This document shows positions 6,952 through 12,269 of a stretch of DNA of 12,269 nucleotides, in pieces. Under the pieces are notes generated by a model, which had not been told where the DNA came from, did not search any database, and saw only the letters and a list, made by a program, of their open reading frames with translations. How positions within the stretch are numbered: the first letter of the stretch is position 1; each line of letters begins with the position of its first letter. The position numbers were made by a program, and so were the translations under genes. Source of the stretch: an uncultured Pelosinus sp. (GTDB taxonomy: Bacteria > Bacillota > Negativicutes > Sporomusales > Acetonemataceae). The stretch is from NCBI GenBank assembly GCA_900542835.1, contig UQPB01000068.1:1-12269 (forward strand), written 5' to 3'.

Positions 6952-7836
6952 TTACTGCGCTACCAGCGCCAACAATGATAACAGTCCGGAAATTGCCAGA
7001 AAATGCGGCAGGCGAAATAGACGCATTTTATTGGTGCAGCTTTCCGTCAACGCCAGCACCGCGGCGGTGCCGGCCACCTTCAGCGCCAGCGCTAACAAGC
7101 CGCCGCCAATTTGCCAGGGAATGAAATAGATCGCAAACAAAATGATAACAATCAGCTGCCTTACCGCTGCGGCCAGATGCAGTAGCCCCAGACGGCGTCC
7201 GGAGTATTCCAGCAGCATCCCTTCATGGATCATGGTCAGTTCCAGATGGGTATCAGGATTATCGACAGGTACCCTGCCGGTTTCCGCAAGCAACAGCACA
7301 AAAAATGCCAGCGCCGCAAACACATACGGCAATGAAAACGGCACCGCAGCCGCCTGTGCCGCCAGCGCCCCCAGCCCGGTCGACCCCGCCGGCGCCGCCA
7401 GCGTGAAAAATGCCAGCATCAAAGCCGGCTCGACCAGCACCGACAGGTACATTTCGCGGGAGCCGCCCATACCGCCAAAGGCGCTGCCGGCATCAAGCGA
7501 GGCCAGCACCAGGGCGAACCGGCCGGCAGCCAAAAGATACAGAAGCAGCAGCACGTCATAGTGATCCGGATCTGCCCCTGGCAGCGGCAGCAAAGCCGCC
7601 GCCGCTGCCGCAGTCGTCAGATAGGCGAACGGCGCCATCCGGAAGACCCAGGAAGTCGTCGGTGAGACGACTTCTTCCTTCTGCAGCAGCTTGCCAATAT
7701 CGAGATACGGCTGCCAAAGCCGCGGCCCGCGCCGGTTCTGCAGTCTGGCTTTTACCAGTTTAATCATTCCGAGCACAAGCGGAGCCAGCCCAATAAGGAA
7801 AAATGCCGCCAGCATGCGTTCAACGACAATCATCAT
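6952..7836 (-). CDS. hyfC: Hydrogenase-4 NuoH-like membrane anchor subunit HyfC
   Basis: A 294-residue polytopic membrane protein of the NuoH/HycD/HyfC family, which anchors the hydrogenase arm and forms the first part of the ion pathway. Family motifs: the cytoplasmic loop R-R-G-P-R-L-W-Q-P-Y-L-D-I-G-K-L-L near the N-terminus, G-S-A-F-G-G-M-G-G-S-R-E-M-Y, and the acidic loop E-T-G-R-V-P-V-D-N-P-D-T-H-L-E-L-T-M-I-H-E followed by L-L-E-Y-S-G-R. I start at ATG 7836, which overlaps the hyfB stop as ATGA and follows a GGGGTGG seven bases upstream. The frame could start earlier at GTG 7857, but that would lengthen the overlap without a better ribosome site. The four-base overlap implies translational coupling with hyfB. 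Confidence 0.9.
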   Translation of the reverse strand: MMIVVERMLAAFFLIGLAPLVLGMIKLVKARLQNRRGPRLWQPYLDIGKLLQKEEVVSPTTSWVFRMAPFAYLTTAAAAAALLPLPGADPDHYDVLLLLYLLAAGRFALVLASLDAGSAFGGMGGSREMYLSVLVEPALMLAFFTLAAPAGSTGLGALAAQAAAVPFSLPYVFAALAFFVLLLAETGRVPVDNPDTHLELTMIHEGMLLEYSGRRLGLLHLAAAVRQLIVIILFAIYFIPWQIGGGLLALALKVAGTAAVLALTESCTNKMRLFRLPHFLAISGLLSLLALVAQ

Positions 7837-9860
7837 GGCTGCCACCCCGCACTCCACAGCAGCACCAGCATCGTCGCCGCCATAATATAAGCAATATAAA
7901 CCTGAACATTGCCCAACTGCAGCCGCTTCATCTTTGCCGACCAGTTAAGAAGCTGCCGCTGCAAAGGCTGGAACAAATCATCGCTCAGGAGATATTCAAT
8001 CCGGGAACGAAAGGTCAGCTTACGGCCAAAGTAGAGATTGACATTGCCATCGGTAAGAATTTCCCGTCGCGGCTGTAAAATAGCGCCAAATGCCCGCCGG
8101 ACGGGTTTGGAAAAACCTAGTGACGAATACTGCATCCTTGGCGTAGGCACAATGCCGCAGGTCCAGGTCTCGCCGCGCCGTACCGCCGGCTTGCCGGCAA
8201 GCCGATAGAGGCCGAATGCCACCGTCAGCCCTGCCGCCAGATACAGCGGCAGCGAGGAGACGCCCAGCGGAGCCGCCAGACTGCCTGACCGGAACACAGC
8301 CGCCGGCCAGTCTGCCGTTGCAAACGAAGGCTGTAACAGCGCAAAGCCGCCCAGCACGCTTTGCAGCACGGTTAGCACCATCTGTGGCCAAACACCAAGG
8401 ACAACACAGGCACCGGCCAGAAAACCTGCCGGCAGCCACATCAGCCGCGGCGTTTCCACAGCCTGTTCCGCCTGACGGCTGCGGGGCCTGCCAAGGCAGG
8501 CAATGCCGAACGCTTTGGCAAAGCAGGCTGCCGCCAGTGCTCCGGTCAGCCCCAGCATAGCAAGGCCGAGCGCCCCCGCCAGCTTGCCGGCAGCGCCGGG
8601 AACAGCCTGGGGCAGATAAAACACCGCCTGGAGGGTAAGCCACTCGCTGGCAAAGCCGTTAAGCGGCGGCAAGGCGGCGATGCTGGCCGCACCGGCGGCA
8701 AACAAAACCGCCGTACGCGGCATCGTTTTTGCCAGTCCGCCCAGACGCTCCAGACTGCTGCTTCCGGCAGACCGTACAATCCCGCCTGCAACCAGAAACA
8801 ATAATGATTTAAATAGTGCGTGATTAAGACTATGATACAGCACCGCCGTCCAGGCAAGCGCGGCCAGCGCCGCCTGGCCGCGGGCGGTAAAAACCAGTGC
8901 GGCGCCAATGCCGAACAGAATAATACCGATATTTTCCACACTGGAGTAAGCTAACAGCTTCTTAAGATCATTCTCCATTAACGCGTACAATACGCCAAGA
9001 AAGGCGGTAACTGCTGCCAGCAGCAGCAAAGCATACCCCCACCAGAGCGGCCCGGTGCCGAGAAACTCGAGAAAAAAGCGGCAAAAACCATAAACCGCAG
9101 TTTTGATCATGACGCCCGACATGACCGCAGCCGCATGAGCGGGGGCCGCGGGATAGGCCCGCGGCAGCCAGATATGCAGCGGCATAATGCCAGCCTTGGC
9201 GCCAAAACCGATAACCGTACAGACAAAAATAATATCACGCGTCAGCGGATCAAGCGCTACGTCAGCCAGCCTGGCAAAATCCAGACTTCCCGCCGCTCTC
9301 GCCAGCAGCAGGAAGGCCAGAATTAAGAAAGCGGTACCAATATGGGTCATAACCACATAAATGAAAGCCGCGCGTCGGACCGCCGGCTTTTCGTGTTCGT
9401 GGTTAACCAGCAGAAATGAAATAATCGCCATCATTTCCCAGGCAATGAGAAAGCCGGCGACATGAGCGGCGCTAAACACCAGCGTCATTGATAGCAAAAA
9501 AAGGTTAAAGCAGGCAGCCAGGGGCGCATAGCCGGAGCCGTAGCAGCAACGGCTGGAAGCAACGGCATATAGGGAAGCCGCCATTCCCACAACGCCCAGG
9601 ATAAGCAGAAACCAGGCGCTAAGAAAATCAAGGCGGAGATACATCTCGCCAAGCGGGAAGGCGACGGCGGCGGTAACCAGTACCGTCTGCCCGTACAGCA
9701 CCAGCGCGGCGCACAAGCCGGCGGCAAGGCTGCCGCAAAAAGCCATACTGTGAGCCGTCAAATTTACCCAGTGCGCTCGCTTGCGCAGCAAGCCGGCCAA
9801 AAAGGCGCCGCCGCTGAAAAAAGCCAACGCAGCCCCTAAAAGCCAATGTTCCAGTGACAC
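7833..9860 (-). CDS. hyfB: Hydrogenase-4 antiporter-like membrane subunit HyfB
   Basis: A 675-residue polytopic membrane protein of the NuoL/Mrp antiporter-like family and the first gene of the hydrogenase operon. The key membrane residues are E142 (in L-I-A-W-E-M-M-A-I) and K222 (in G-F-G-A-K-A-G-I-M-P-L-H-I-W-L-P). L-K-K-L-L-A-Y-S-S-V-E-N-I-G-I lies further on. HyfB/HycC rather than NuoL is indicated by the C-terminal cytoplasmic motif E-T-W-T-C-G followed by T-P-R-M-Q-Y-S-S-L-G-F-S-K-P and a final membrane helix. The start is GTG 9860: it follows GAAGGGTG by about seven bases, and an in-frame stop closes the frame just upstream. An ATG two bases before it is out of frame. The histidine usual after the W-L-P-R motif is a tyrosine (W-L-P-R-A-Y-P). 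Together with HyfF it would provide two ion-pumping units. Confidence 0.9.
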   Translation of the reverse strand: MSLEHWLLGAALAFFSGGAFLAGLLRKRAHWVNLTAHSMAFCGSLAAGLCAALVLYGQTVLVTAAVAFPLGEMYLRLDFLSAWFLLILGVVGMAASLYAVASSRCCYGSGYAPLAACFNLFLLSMTLVFSAAHVAGFLIAWEMMAIISFLLVNHEHEKPAVRRAAFIYVVMTHIGTAFLILAFLLLARAAGSLDFARLADVALDPLTRDIIFVCTVIGFGAKAGIMPLHIWLPRAYPAAPAHAAAVMSGVMIKTAVYGFCRFFLEFLGTGPLWWGYALLLLAAVTAFLGVLYALMENDLKKLLAYSSVENIGIILFGIGAALVFTARGQAALAALAWTAVLYHSLNHALFKSLLFLVAGGIVRSAGSSSLERLGGLAKTMPRTAVLFAAGAASIAALPPLNGFASEWLTLQAVFYLPQAVPGAAGKLAGALGLAMLGLTGALAAACFAKAFGIACLGRPRSRQAEQAVETPRLMWLPAGFLAGACVVLGVWPQMVLTVLQSVLGGFALLQPSFATADWPAAVFRSGSLAAPLGVSSLPLYLAAGLTVAFGLYRLAGKPAVRRGETWTCGIVPTPRMQYSSLGFSKPVRRAFGAILQPRREILTDGNVNLYFGRKLTFRSRIEYLLSDDLFQPLQRQLLNWSAKMKRLQLGNVQVYIAYIMAATMLVLLWSAGWQP

Positions 9861-9883
9861 ATGTTTTCACCCTTCGTCGTTTT

Positions 9884-9929
9884 AATCGTATAATGTGTCT
9901 ATTGTATCATACTGCACGGCCAATCATAA
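9884..9929 (-). promoter_or_regulatory. Possible promoter of the hydrogenase operon
   Basis: Between the terminator at 9930-9963 and the hyfB start, the minus strand contains TACAAT, a good -10, with a weak TTATGA 17 bp upstream that overlaps the T-tract of the terminator. A second TA-rich block, ACATTATACG, follows. No sigma-54 or recognisable activator site is evident. A promoter is required here because a strong terminator precedes the operon, but its exact position is uncertain. Confidence 0.35.
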
Positions 9930-9963
9930 AAAGGATACAGGCCGGTTTATGGCTGTATCCTTT
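9930..9963 (-). terminator. Terminator of the symporter-hutP operon
   Basis: AAAGGATACAG (9930-9940) pairs perfectly with CTGTATCCTTT (9953-9963): an 11 bp stem plus two further CC/GG pairs past a bulged G. On the minus strand it is followed by TTTTTATG. It lies 81 bp downstream of the hutP-like stop and directly before the hydrogenase promoter region. Confidence 0.85.
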
Positions 9964-10043
9964 GATTTCGCGGCAATGGGCCGATTTAGACATCACTCTT
10001 GTCGGACTGCGAGAAAAAGCGGCCATTCTCTAGGTCGCAGCCG

Positions 10044-10472
10044 TTATACACCGTCATTGGGCAAAGATCGATGGGCCAGACCGACCGCTACCTCGTTCAA
10101 ATTCAGCACACCCACACCAAAGTAGACCGCTACGCAAAGGTGCTCGCCGTAACGGGCCATGCCGATCTTGCCGCCGACATTGAGTCCCACCGCCGTTGGC
10201 GTCACCTGCACCAGCGCGGCGTGTGCCGCCCCCGCCACCGCTCCCTCGCCGACATGATTGTCGGCAACCAGCCCCTGACGCTGGGCGGCAACAACCGCCC
10301 GCTCGATAATTTTCTTAACCGAAGGCACAAATTCGCCGCCAAAATCAACTGCGGCCGCCCGAATACGGCGCTTTTGCAACAGGGCCCTGATATCCTGCTC
10401 TTCCTGCCGGTTTTCACTGACCGCCATCTTTAACGCCGCCCTGCCGATTTCAATACTAGTTAGTTCCTCCAT
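10044..10472 (-). CDS. HutP-family RNA-binding antiterminator homologue
   Basis: 142 residues, soluble. The overall pattern fits the HutP family: I-G-R-A-A-L near the start, a helix-rich middle, then G-L-N-V-G-G-K-I-G-M-A-R-Y-G (96-109), V-A-V-Y-F-G-V-G-V-L-N-L-N-E-V-A-V-G-L-A-H-R (114-135). In Bacillus subtilis HutP is a hexamer that binds L-histidine and Mg2+, then binds NAG-rich mRNA flanking a leader terminator and lets transcription continue. Here a hand alignment keeps the C-terminal histidine (H134), but the two histidines of the central metal/ligand site fall on glycines; H73 and H84 lie elsewhere. The ligand may therefore not be histidine. ATG 10472 follows AAGGAG by about seven bases and overlaps the symporter stop by 17 nt, so the two are translated from one mRNA. 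A terminator-containing leader with NAG-rich repeats in front of the operon is a plausible target. Confidence 0.8.
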   Translation of the reverse strand: MEELTSIEIGRAALKMAVSENRQEEQDIRALLQKRRIRAAAVDFGGEFVPSVKKIIERAVVAAQRQGLVADNHVGEGAVAGAAHAALVQVTPTAVGLNVGGKIGMARYGEHLCVAVYFGVGVLNLNEVAVGLAHRSLPNDGV

Positions 10473-11895
10473 AAGCAGCTCCTTCGCTGAGATTCTCGGT
10501 TAATTCCGCTGTGGTGATCCGGTTATTATCAAGCACGGCCACAGCGAAAAACGTCAGCAGGCAAACCAGCCACTCCAGATAAATCGGATGAGCGAAAATC
10601 CGCACCGCTGGCAGCAGCTGCCAGGCAGCCAACGTCAAAATACCGGCCAAGGTTGTATAAAACGCGGAGTTTTTCCGGCATAAGCCGGGCGCAAACAAAG
10701 TAAACAAAAAGACAATGGTAAACGCCGTAGTCAAACTCAGGCCAATCAGCAGCGTCTGCAGAATGCCGACCGCGTTAAAGGCCAGCCAGAGAGTAAGCAG
10801 CCCTGTCCCCAGCACGGTAAGGCGGTTAATTGTCAGGTATTTCTTTTCACTGACCGCCGGATTAATAAACCGTTTATAAATATCCTGAGCAAATAGAGTG
10901 CCTGCGCCCAGAAGCAGTGTGCAAGCGGTCGACACATCAGCAGCCCAAAGTGCCGCCAGCGTGACGCCAGACACAACGGGATCCAGATTCATGATAATTT
11001 TCGGCAGCGCCAACGTCGCCTGCACATCAGGGTAAGTGACTCTGGCCGCCAAGCCCATGACCGCGCAAAGGAACCCGATGGGAAAGATAATGGCCGCTCC
11101 CCACAAAAAGCCCCGTTTGGCAGTCCTGCCGTCAACCGCGCCGCAGGCAATCTGCACCGGCCCCTGGGCGGTAATCGTCTGGGTGATCATGACCGCAAAC
11201 CAACCGATAATCGTCGCCAGACTCAAGCCGCCAACCGGGCCGAACCAATCGACAGTTTGCGGCAGGGATGCGGCAATCGCGTCAAGGCCCCCCTGCTGCG
11301 CCACCGTCATATAGGTGCCCGCCAAAATACCAATATAGATCAACACGACGCTGACGACATTGGATAATCCCGACGACCATAACCCTCCGATAAGGGTTAT
11401 GCCGATAAAGACAATAGCGCTGGTTACCATACCGCTTTTCATGGTGAAATACTCCGGCAGCAGAGAGGAGAGGATCGCGCCGCCTGCCAGGTACTGCATG
11501 GAGGTAATAACCATCATAATAATGATCAGGCAGACCGCGCTGATCACCCGGCCTTTTTTATCATAATAACGTTCAAATAATTCGGGCACTGTCGTACAGT
11601 TCATTGAGCGATATTTAGCGGCAGCCAGCATGCCCATGATAACCGCTCCGGCCGCCCAGGCAGCATTATACCAACCAGCGGCGATTCCGACCGTAAACGC
11701 ATTTTCGGCTACGCCGATAGTAGACGCGGCCCCAATTGCCAGGCCGGCAACATTTACGGCGACCAAAAGCGTGTTCATCTGGCGGCCGGCAAACAGAAAA
11801 TTGGCGCTGCCGCCGGCTGCACGCCGCTTAGCGTACAAACTGATCGCAAACAACATGAAAATATAAAGGACAACAATCGTTAACTGAATAGACAT
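10456..11895 (-). CDS. Sodium:solute symporter (SSS family), substrate unknown
   Basis: A 479-residue polytopic membrane protein, about 13 predicted helices, the usual SSS length. It starts with a membrane segment and Y-A-K-R-R, then a loop F-A-G-R-Q-M-N, a glycine/alanine-rich helix (A-G-L-A-I-G-A-A-S-T-I-G), the G-G-L-W-S-S-G-L-S-N region that corresponds to the SSS signature, and A-A-L-W-A-A-D-V-S-T-A-C-T-L-L-L-G-A-G-T followed by Q-D-I-Y-K-R-F. The last block is the helix-8 Na2-site region that ends in a near-universal Q-D-I-Y. It imports a small solute with Na+; proline, pantothenate, carboxylate or another substrate cannot be decided. I start at ATG 11895, six bases after CAGGAG. The frame is open to 11979, but that stretch runs through the leader terminator and is not coding. 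It overlaps the hutP-like gene, which may control it. Confidence 0.9.
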   Translation of the reverse strand: MSIQLTIVVLYIFMLFAISLYAKRRAAGGSANFLFAGRQMNTLLVAVNVAGLAIGAASTIGVAENAFTVGIAAGWYNAAWAAGAVIMGMLAAAKYRSMNCTTVPELFERYYDKKGRVISAVCLIIIMMVITSMQYLAGGAILSSLLPEYFTMKSGMVTSAIVFIGITLIGGLWSSGLSNVVSVVLIYIGILAGTYMTVAQQGGLDAIAASLPQTVDWFGPVGGLSLATIIGWFAVMITQTITAQGPVQIACGAVDGRTAKRGFLWGAAIIFPIGFLCAVMGLAARVTYPDVQATLALPKIIMNLDPVVSGVTLAALWAADVSTACTLLLGAGTLFAQDIYKRFINPAVSEKKYLTINRLTVLGTGLLTLWLAFNAVGILQTLLIGLSLTTAFTIVFLFTLFAPGLCRKNSAFYTTLAGILTLAAWQLLPAVRIFAHPIYLEWLVCLLTFFAVAVLDNNRITTAELTENLSEGAAYGGTN

Positions 11896-11901
11896 CAAAT
11901 T

Positions 11902-11917
11902 CTCCTGCCTTTCTACA
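11902..11917 (-). repeat. Leader repeat copy 3 (TGTAGAAAGGCAGGAG), includes the symporter Shine-Dalgarno
   Basis: Matches copy 2 at 14 of 16 positions. Its CAGGAG is the ribosome binding site of the symporter. NAG triplets TAG, TAG and CAG recur here every eight bases, counting the TAG just upstream. Confidence 0.7.
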
Positions 11918-11920
11918 ACC

Positions 11921-11930
11921 CTACTCTGAT
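11921..11930 (-). repeat. Arm 2 of a 10 bp inverted repeat (partner 12056-12065)
   Basis: CTACTCTGAT on the plus strand is the exact reverse complement of ATCAGAGTAG at 12056-12065. This arm lies just upstream of repeat copy 3, and the partner covers the promoter -10. A perfect 10 bp match 125 bp apart in a short leader is unlikely by chance. Confidence 0.7.
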
Positions 11931-11961
11931 GGCTCGCTTCCCGCAGCAGGATACTGGGAAC

Positions 11962-11987
11962 AAAAAAACACCCTAACAACAGGGTGT
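11962..11987 (-). terminator. Intrinsic terminator inside the symporter leader
   Basis: ACACCCT (minus strand 11987-11981) pairs with AGGGTGT (11974-11968) around a six-base loop. It is followed on the minus strand by a run of Ts, giving TGTTTTTTTG. It lies upstream of the first gene of the operon and downstream of the only good promoter, so it must be bypassed for expression. It could alternatively end a gene outside the window, but no such gene is visible to its right. Confidence 0.85.
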
Positions 11988-12007
11988 GTGAGAAATCCCC
12001 CCTACCC

Positions 12008-12023
12008 CTCCTGCCATCCTACA
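12008..12023 (-). repeat. Leader repeat copy 2 (TGTAGGATGGCAGGAG)
   Basis: Nearly identical to copy 3 and lying just upstream of the leader terminator. Its NAG triplets (UAG, CAG, GAG, then another UAG in the G-rich tail) resemble the NAG clusters known to be bound by HutP, although the spacing is five to six bases rather than the four I recall for Bacillus. No start codon follows its CAGGAG. Confidence 0.65.
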
Positions 12024-12043
12024 AACCGGTATCAAGCGTAAAT

Positions 12044-12053
12044 CCATTCTACA
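12044..12053 (-). repeat. Leader repeat copy 1, partial (TGTAGAATGG)
   Basis: Shares the ten-base core TGTAGRAWGG with copies 2 and 3 but lacks the CAGGAG half. It lies at the predicted 5' end of the transcript. Confidence 0.5.
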
Positions 12054-12055
12054 TG

Positions 12056-12065
12056 ATCAGAGTAG
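12056..12065 (-). repeat. Arm 1 of a 10 bp inverted repeat, overlapping the -10 box
   Basis: ATCAGAGTAG on the plus strand, exact partner of 11921-11930. It covers the predicted -10 (TACTCT), so if that promoter is used this arm is largely untranscribed and would act as a DNA site rather than an RNA stem. Confidence 0.65.
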
Positions 12066-12087
12066 CAGTCGGGATAAGTTTTGTCAA
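12059..12087 (-). promoter_or_regulatory. Promoter of the symporter-hutP operon
   Basis: Minus strand: perfect -35 TTGACA (12087-12082), 17 bp spacer ending in TGC, and -10 TACTCT (12064-12059). The weak -10 is compensated by the extended TGn element and the ideal spacing. Predicted start about 12052, at repeat copy 1. Confidence 0.68.
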
Positions 12088-12269
12088 GCGGCGAGGGACG
12101 CCTTGCAGGGCAATCGCTTACAAAAGCAAGCAAACGTCGCCTGCTGCGGAGCAAGGGCCGCTTTTAGGCAAAACAGAACTGCTTCTTACTTTTTGCATGA
12201 TCAAAAAGTAAGCAAAAAAGTAGTGCAGAGACGGTGTTGAGGCGGGGAGAGTCTGGTGAGGCAAAAGGT
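12066..12269. other. Gene-free right edge with hairpins; no supported gene
   Basis: Apart from the promoter -35 at 12082-12087, I see no credible gene here. A short reading frame on the plus strand (to 12211) has no ribosome site and starts within the leader. There is a two-tier hairpin (AAGCG...CGCTT with an inner GCC/GGC stem, about 12086-12119) and the palindrome described separately. Confidence 0.6.
12185..12212. repeat. Perfect AT-rich palindromic hairpin
   Basis: CTTACTTTTTG (12185-12195) and CAAAAAGTAAG (12202-12212) form a perfect 11 bp stem with a six-base CATGAT loop. Neither strand continues into a convincing T-tract, so it does not look like an ordinary terminator. It resembles dispersed intergenic palindromes I have seen in other bacterial genomes, but copy number cannot be judged from one window. 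Confidence 0.6.

Larger units (their letters stand above)
11896..12053 (-). promoter_or_regulatory. Transcribed leader of the symporter-hutP operon (probable attenuator)
   Basis: About 155 nt between the predicted start site and the symporter ATG. In transcription order it holds repeat copy 1 (12053-12044), repeat copy 2 with a G-rich tail (12023-11995), an intrinsic terminator (11987-11962), a small TTCCC/GGGAA hairpin (11961-11939) whose loop contains TCCTGC, and repeat copy 3, which includes the ribosome binding site (11917-11902). TCCTGC is complementary to GCAGGA in copies 2 and 3, so alternative folds that free or hide the ribosome site are possible. A terminator before the first gene, with repeated UAG/CAG/GAG elements on both sides, is what a HutP-controlled leader looks like. 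No T-box motif or known riboswitch consensus is seen. Confidence 0.6.

Noticed and set aside
1795..9860. Respiratory complex I (nuo) instead of hydrogenase
   Set aside because: The large subunit has both C-x-x-C pairs for Ni-Fe binding, HyfE and the HyfB C-terminal motif are present, and nuoEFG, nuoA and nuoJ are absent.
10003..10043. Imperfect inverted repeat (CGG-A-CTGCGA ... TCGCAG-CCG) directly after the hutP-like stop
   Set aside because: Large loop and no T-tract. The real terminator is at 9930-9963. Possibly a structured 3' end but not supported well enough to annotate.
11896..11979. N-terminal extension of the symporter to 11979
   Set aside because: Translates through the leader terminator's T-tract. 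A good Shine-Dalgarno precedes ATG 11895, where the first membrane helix begins.
11984..12211. 75-codon plus-strand frame at the right edge
   Set aside because: Starts inside the transcribed leader on the other strand, has no ribosome site, and ends in the palindrome.
1..12269. CRISPR arrays, tRNA or rRNA genes, insertion sequences
   Set aside because: I found no regularly spaced identical repeats, no tRNA-like TTCGANTC element in a cloverleaf context, no rRNA sequence, and no transposase or flanking terminal repeats.

Overview
All recognisable genes in this window lie on the minus strand, so the biology reads from right to left. Strong AGGAGG-type ribosome binding sites, a SAM-I (S-box) riboswitch, a HutP-family protein, a DUF3870 protein and tightly packed genes point to an anaerobic Firmicutes-type bacterium. 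GC is fairly high, with Ala/Leu-rich membrane proteins. A Negativicutes (Sporomusa-like) host is my best guess, but the window has no taxonomic marker and this is inference only.

Layout, in the direction of transcription: (1) 12269-11896 is gene-free. It holds an AT-rich palindrome near the right edge, a good promoter (TTGACA, 17 bp, TGC-TACTCT), then a leader of about 155 nt with an intrinsic terminator and three copies of a TGTAGRAWGG element. (2) 11895-10044 is a two-gene operon: a sodium:solute symporter (SSS family) overlapping a HutP-family RNA-binding antiterminator. HutP of Bacillus is known to act on a leader terminator flanked by NAG-rich sites, so this leader plus HutP looks like a self-contained, possibly autoregulated attenuation system controlling a transporter. 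(3) 9963-9930 is a strong terminator, followed by the start of the hydrogenase operon. (4) 9860-1795 holds seven genes, hyfB-hyfC-hyfE-hyfF-hyfG-(hyfH/hyfI fusion)-nitroreductase. They encode a membrane-bound, complex-I-like group 4 [NiFe]-hydrogenase: two antiporter-like subunits, a NuoH-like and a NuoK-like subunit, a catalytic large subunit fused to a NuoC-like domain, and a single polypeptide carrying both the two-cluster ferredoxin and the small subunit. hyfA, hyfD, hyfJ, formate dehydrogenase and maturation genes are absent here. (5) A terminator, a possible promoter, and then cysK (O-acetylserine sulfhydrylase, 1620-679) with its own terminator. (6) A small DUF3870 gene (450-115) behind its own promoter. 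(7) At the left edge, a promoter drives a SAM-I riboswitch whose 3' part and controlled gene lie outside the window.

Functionally, the hydrogenase would couple ferredoxin-linked H2 production or uptake to ion translocation across the membrane. The left end is a sulfur/methionine neighbourhood (cysK, SAM riboswitch). The right end is a transporter operon with its own RNA regulator. The points most worth a second look are the repeat/terminator leader in front of the HutP operon, the replaced histidines in this HutP, and the divergent, tail-less C-terminus of the hydrogenase large subunit.
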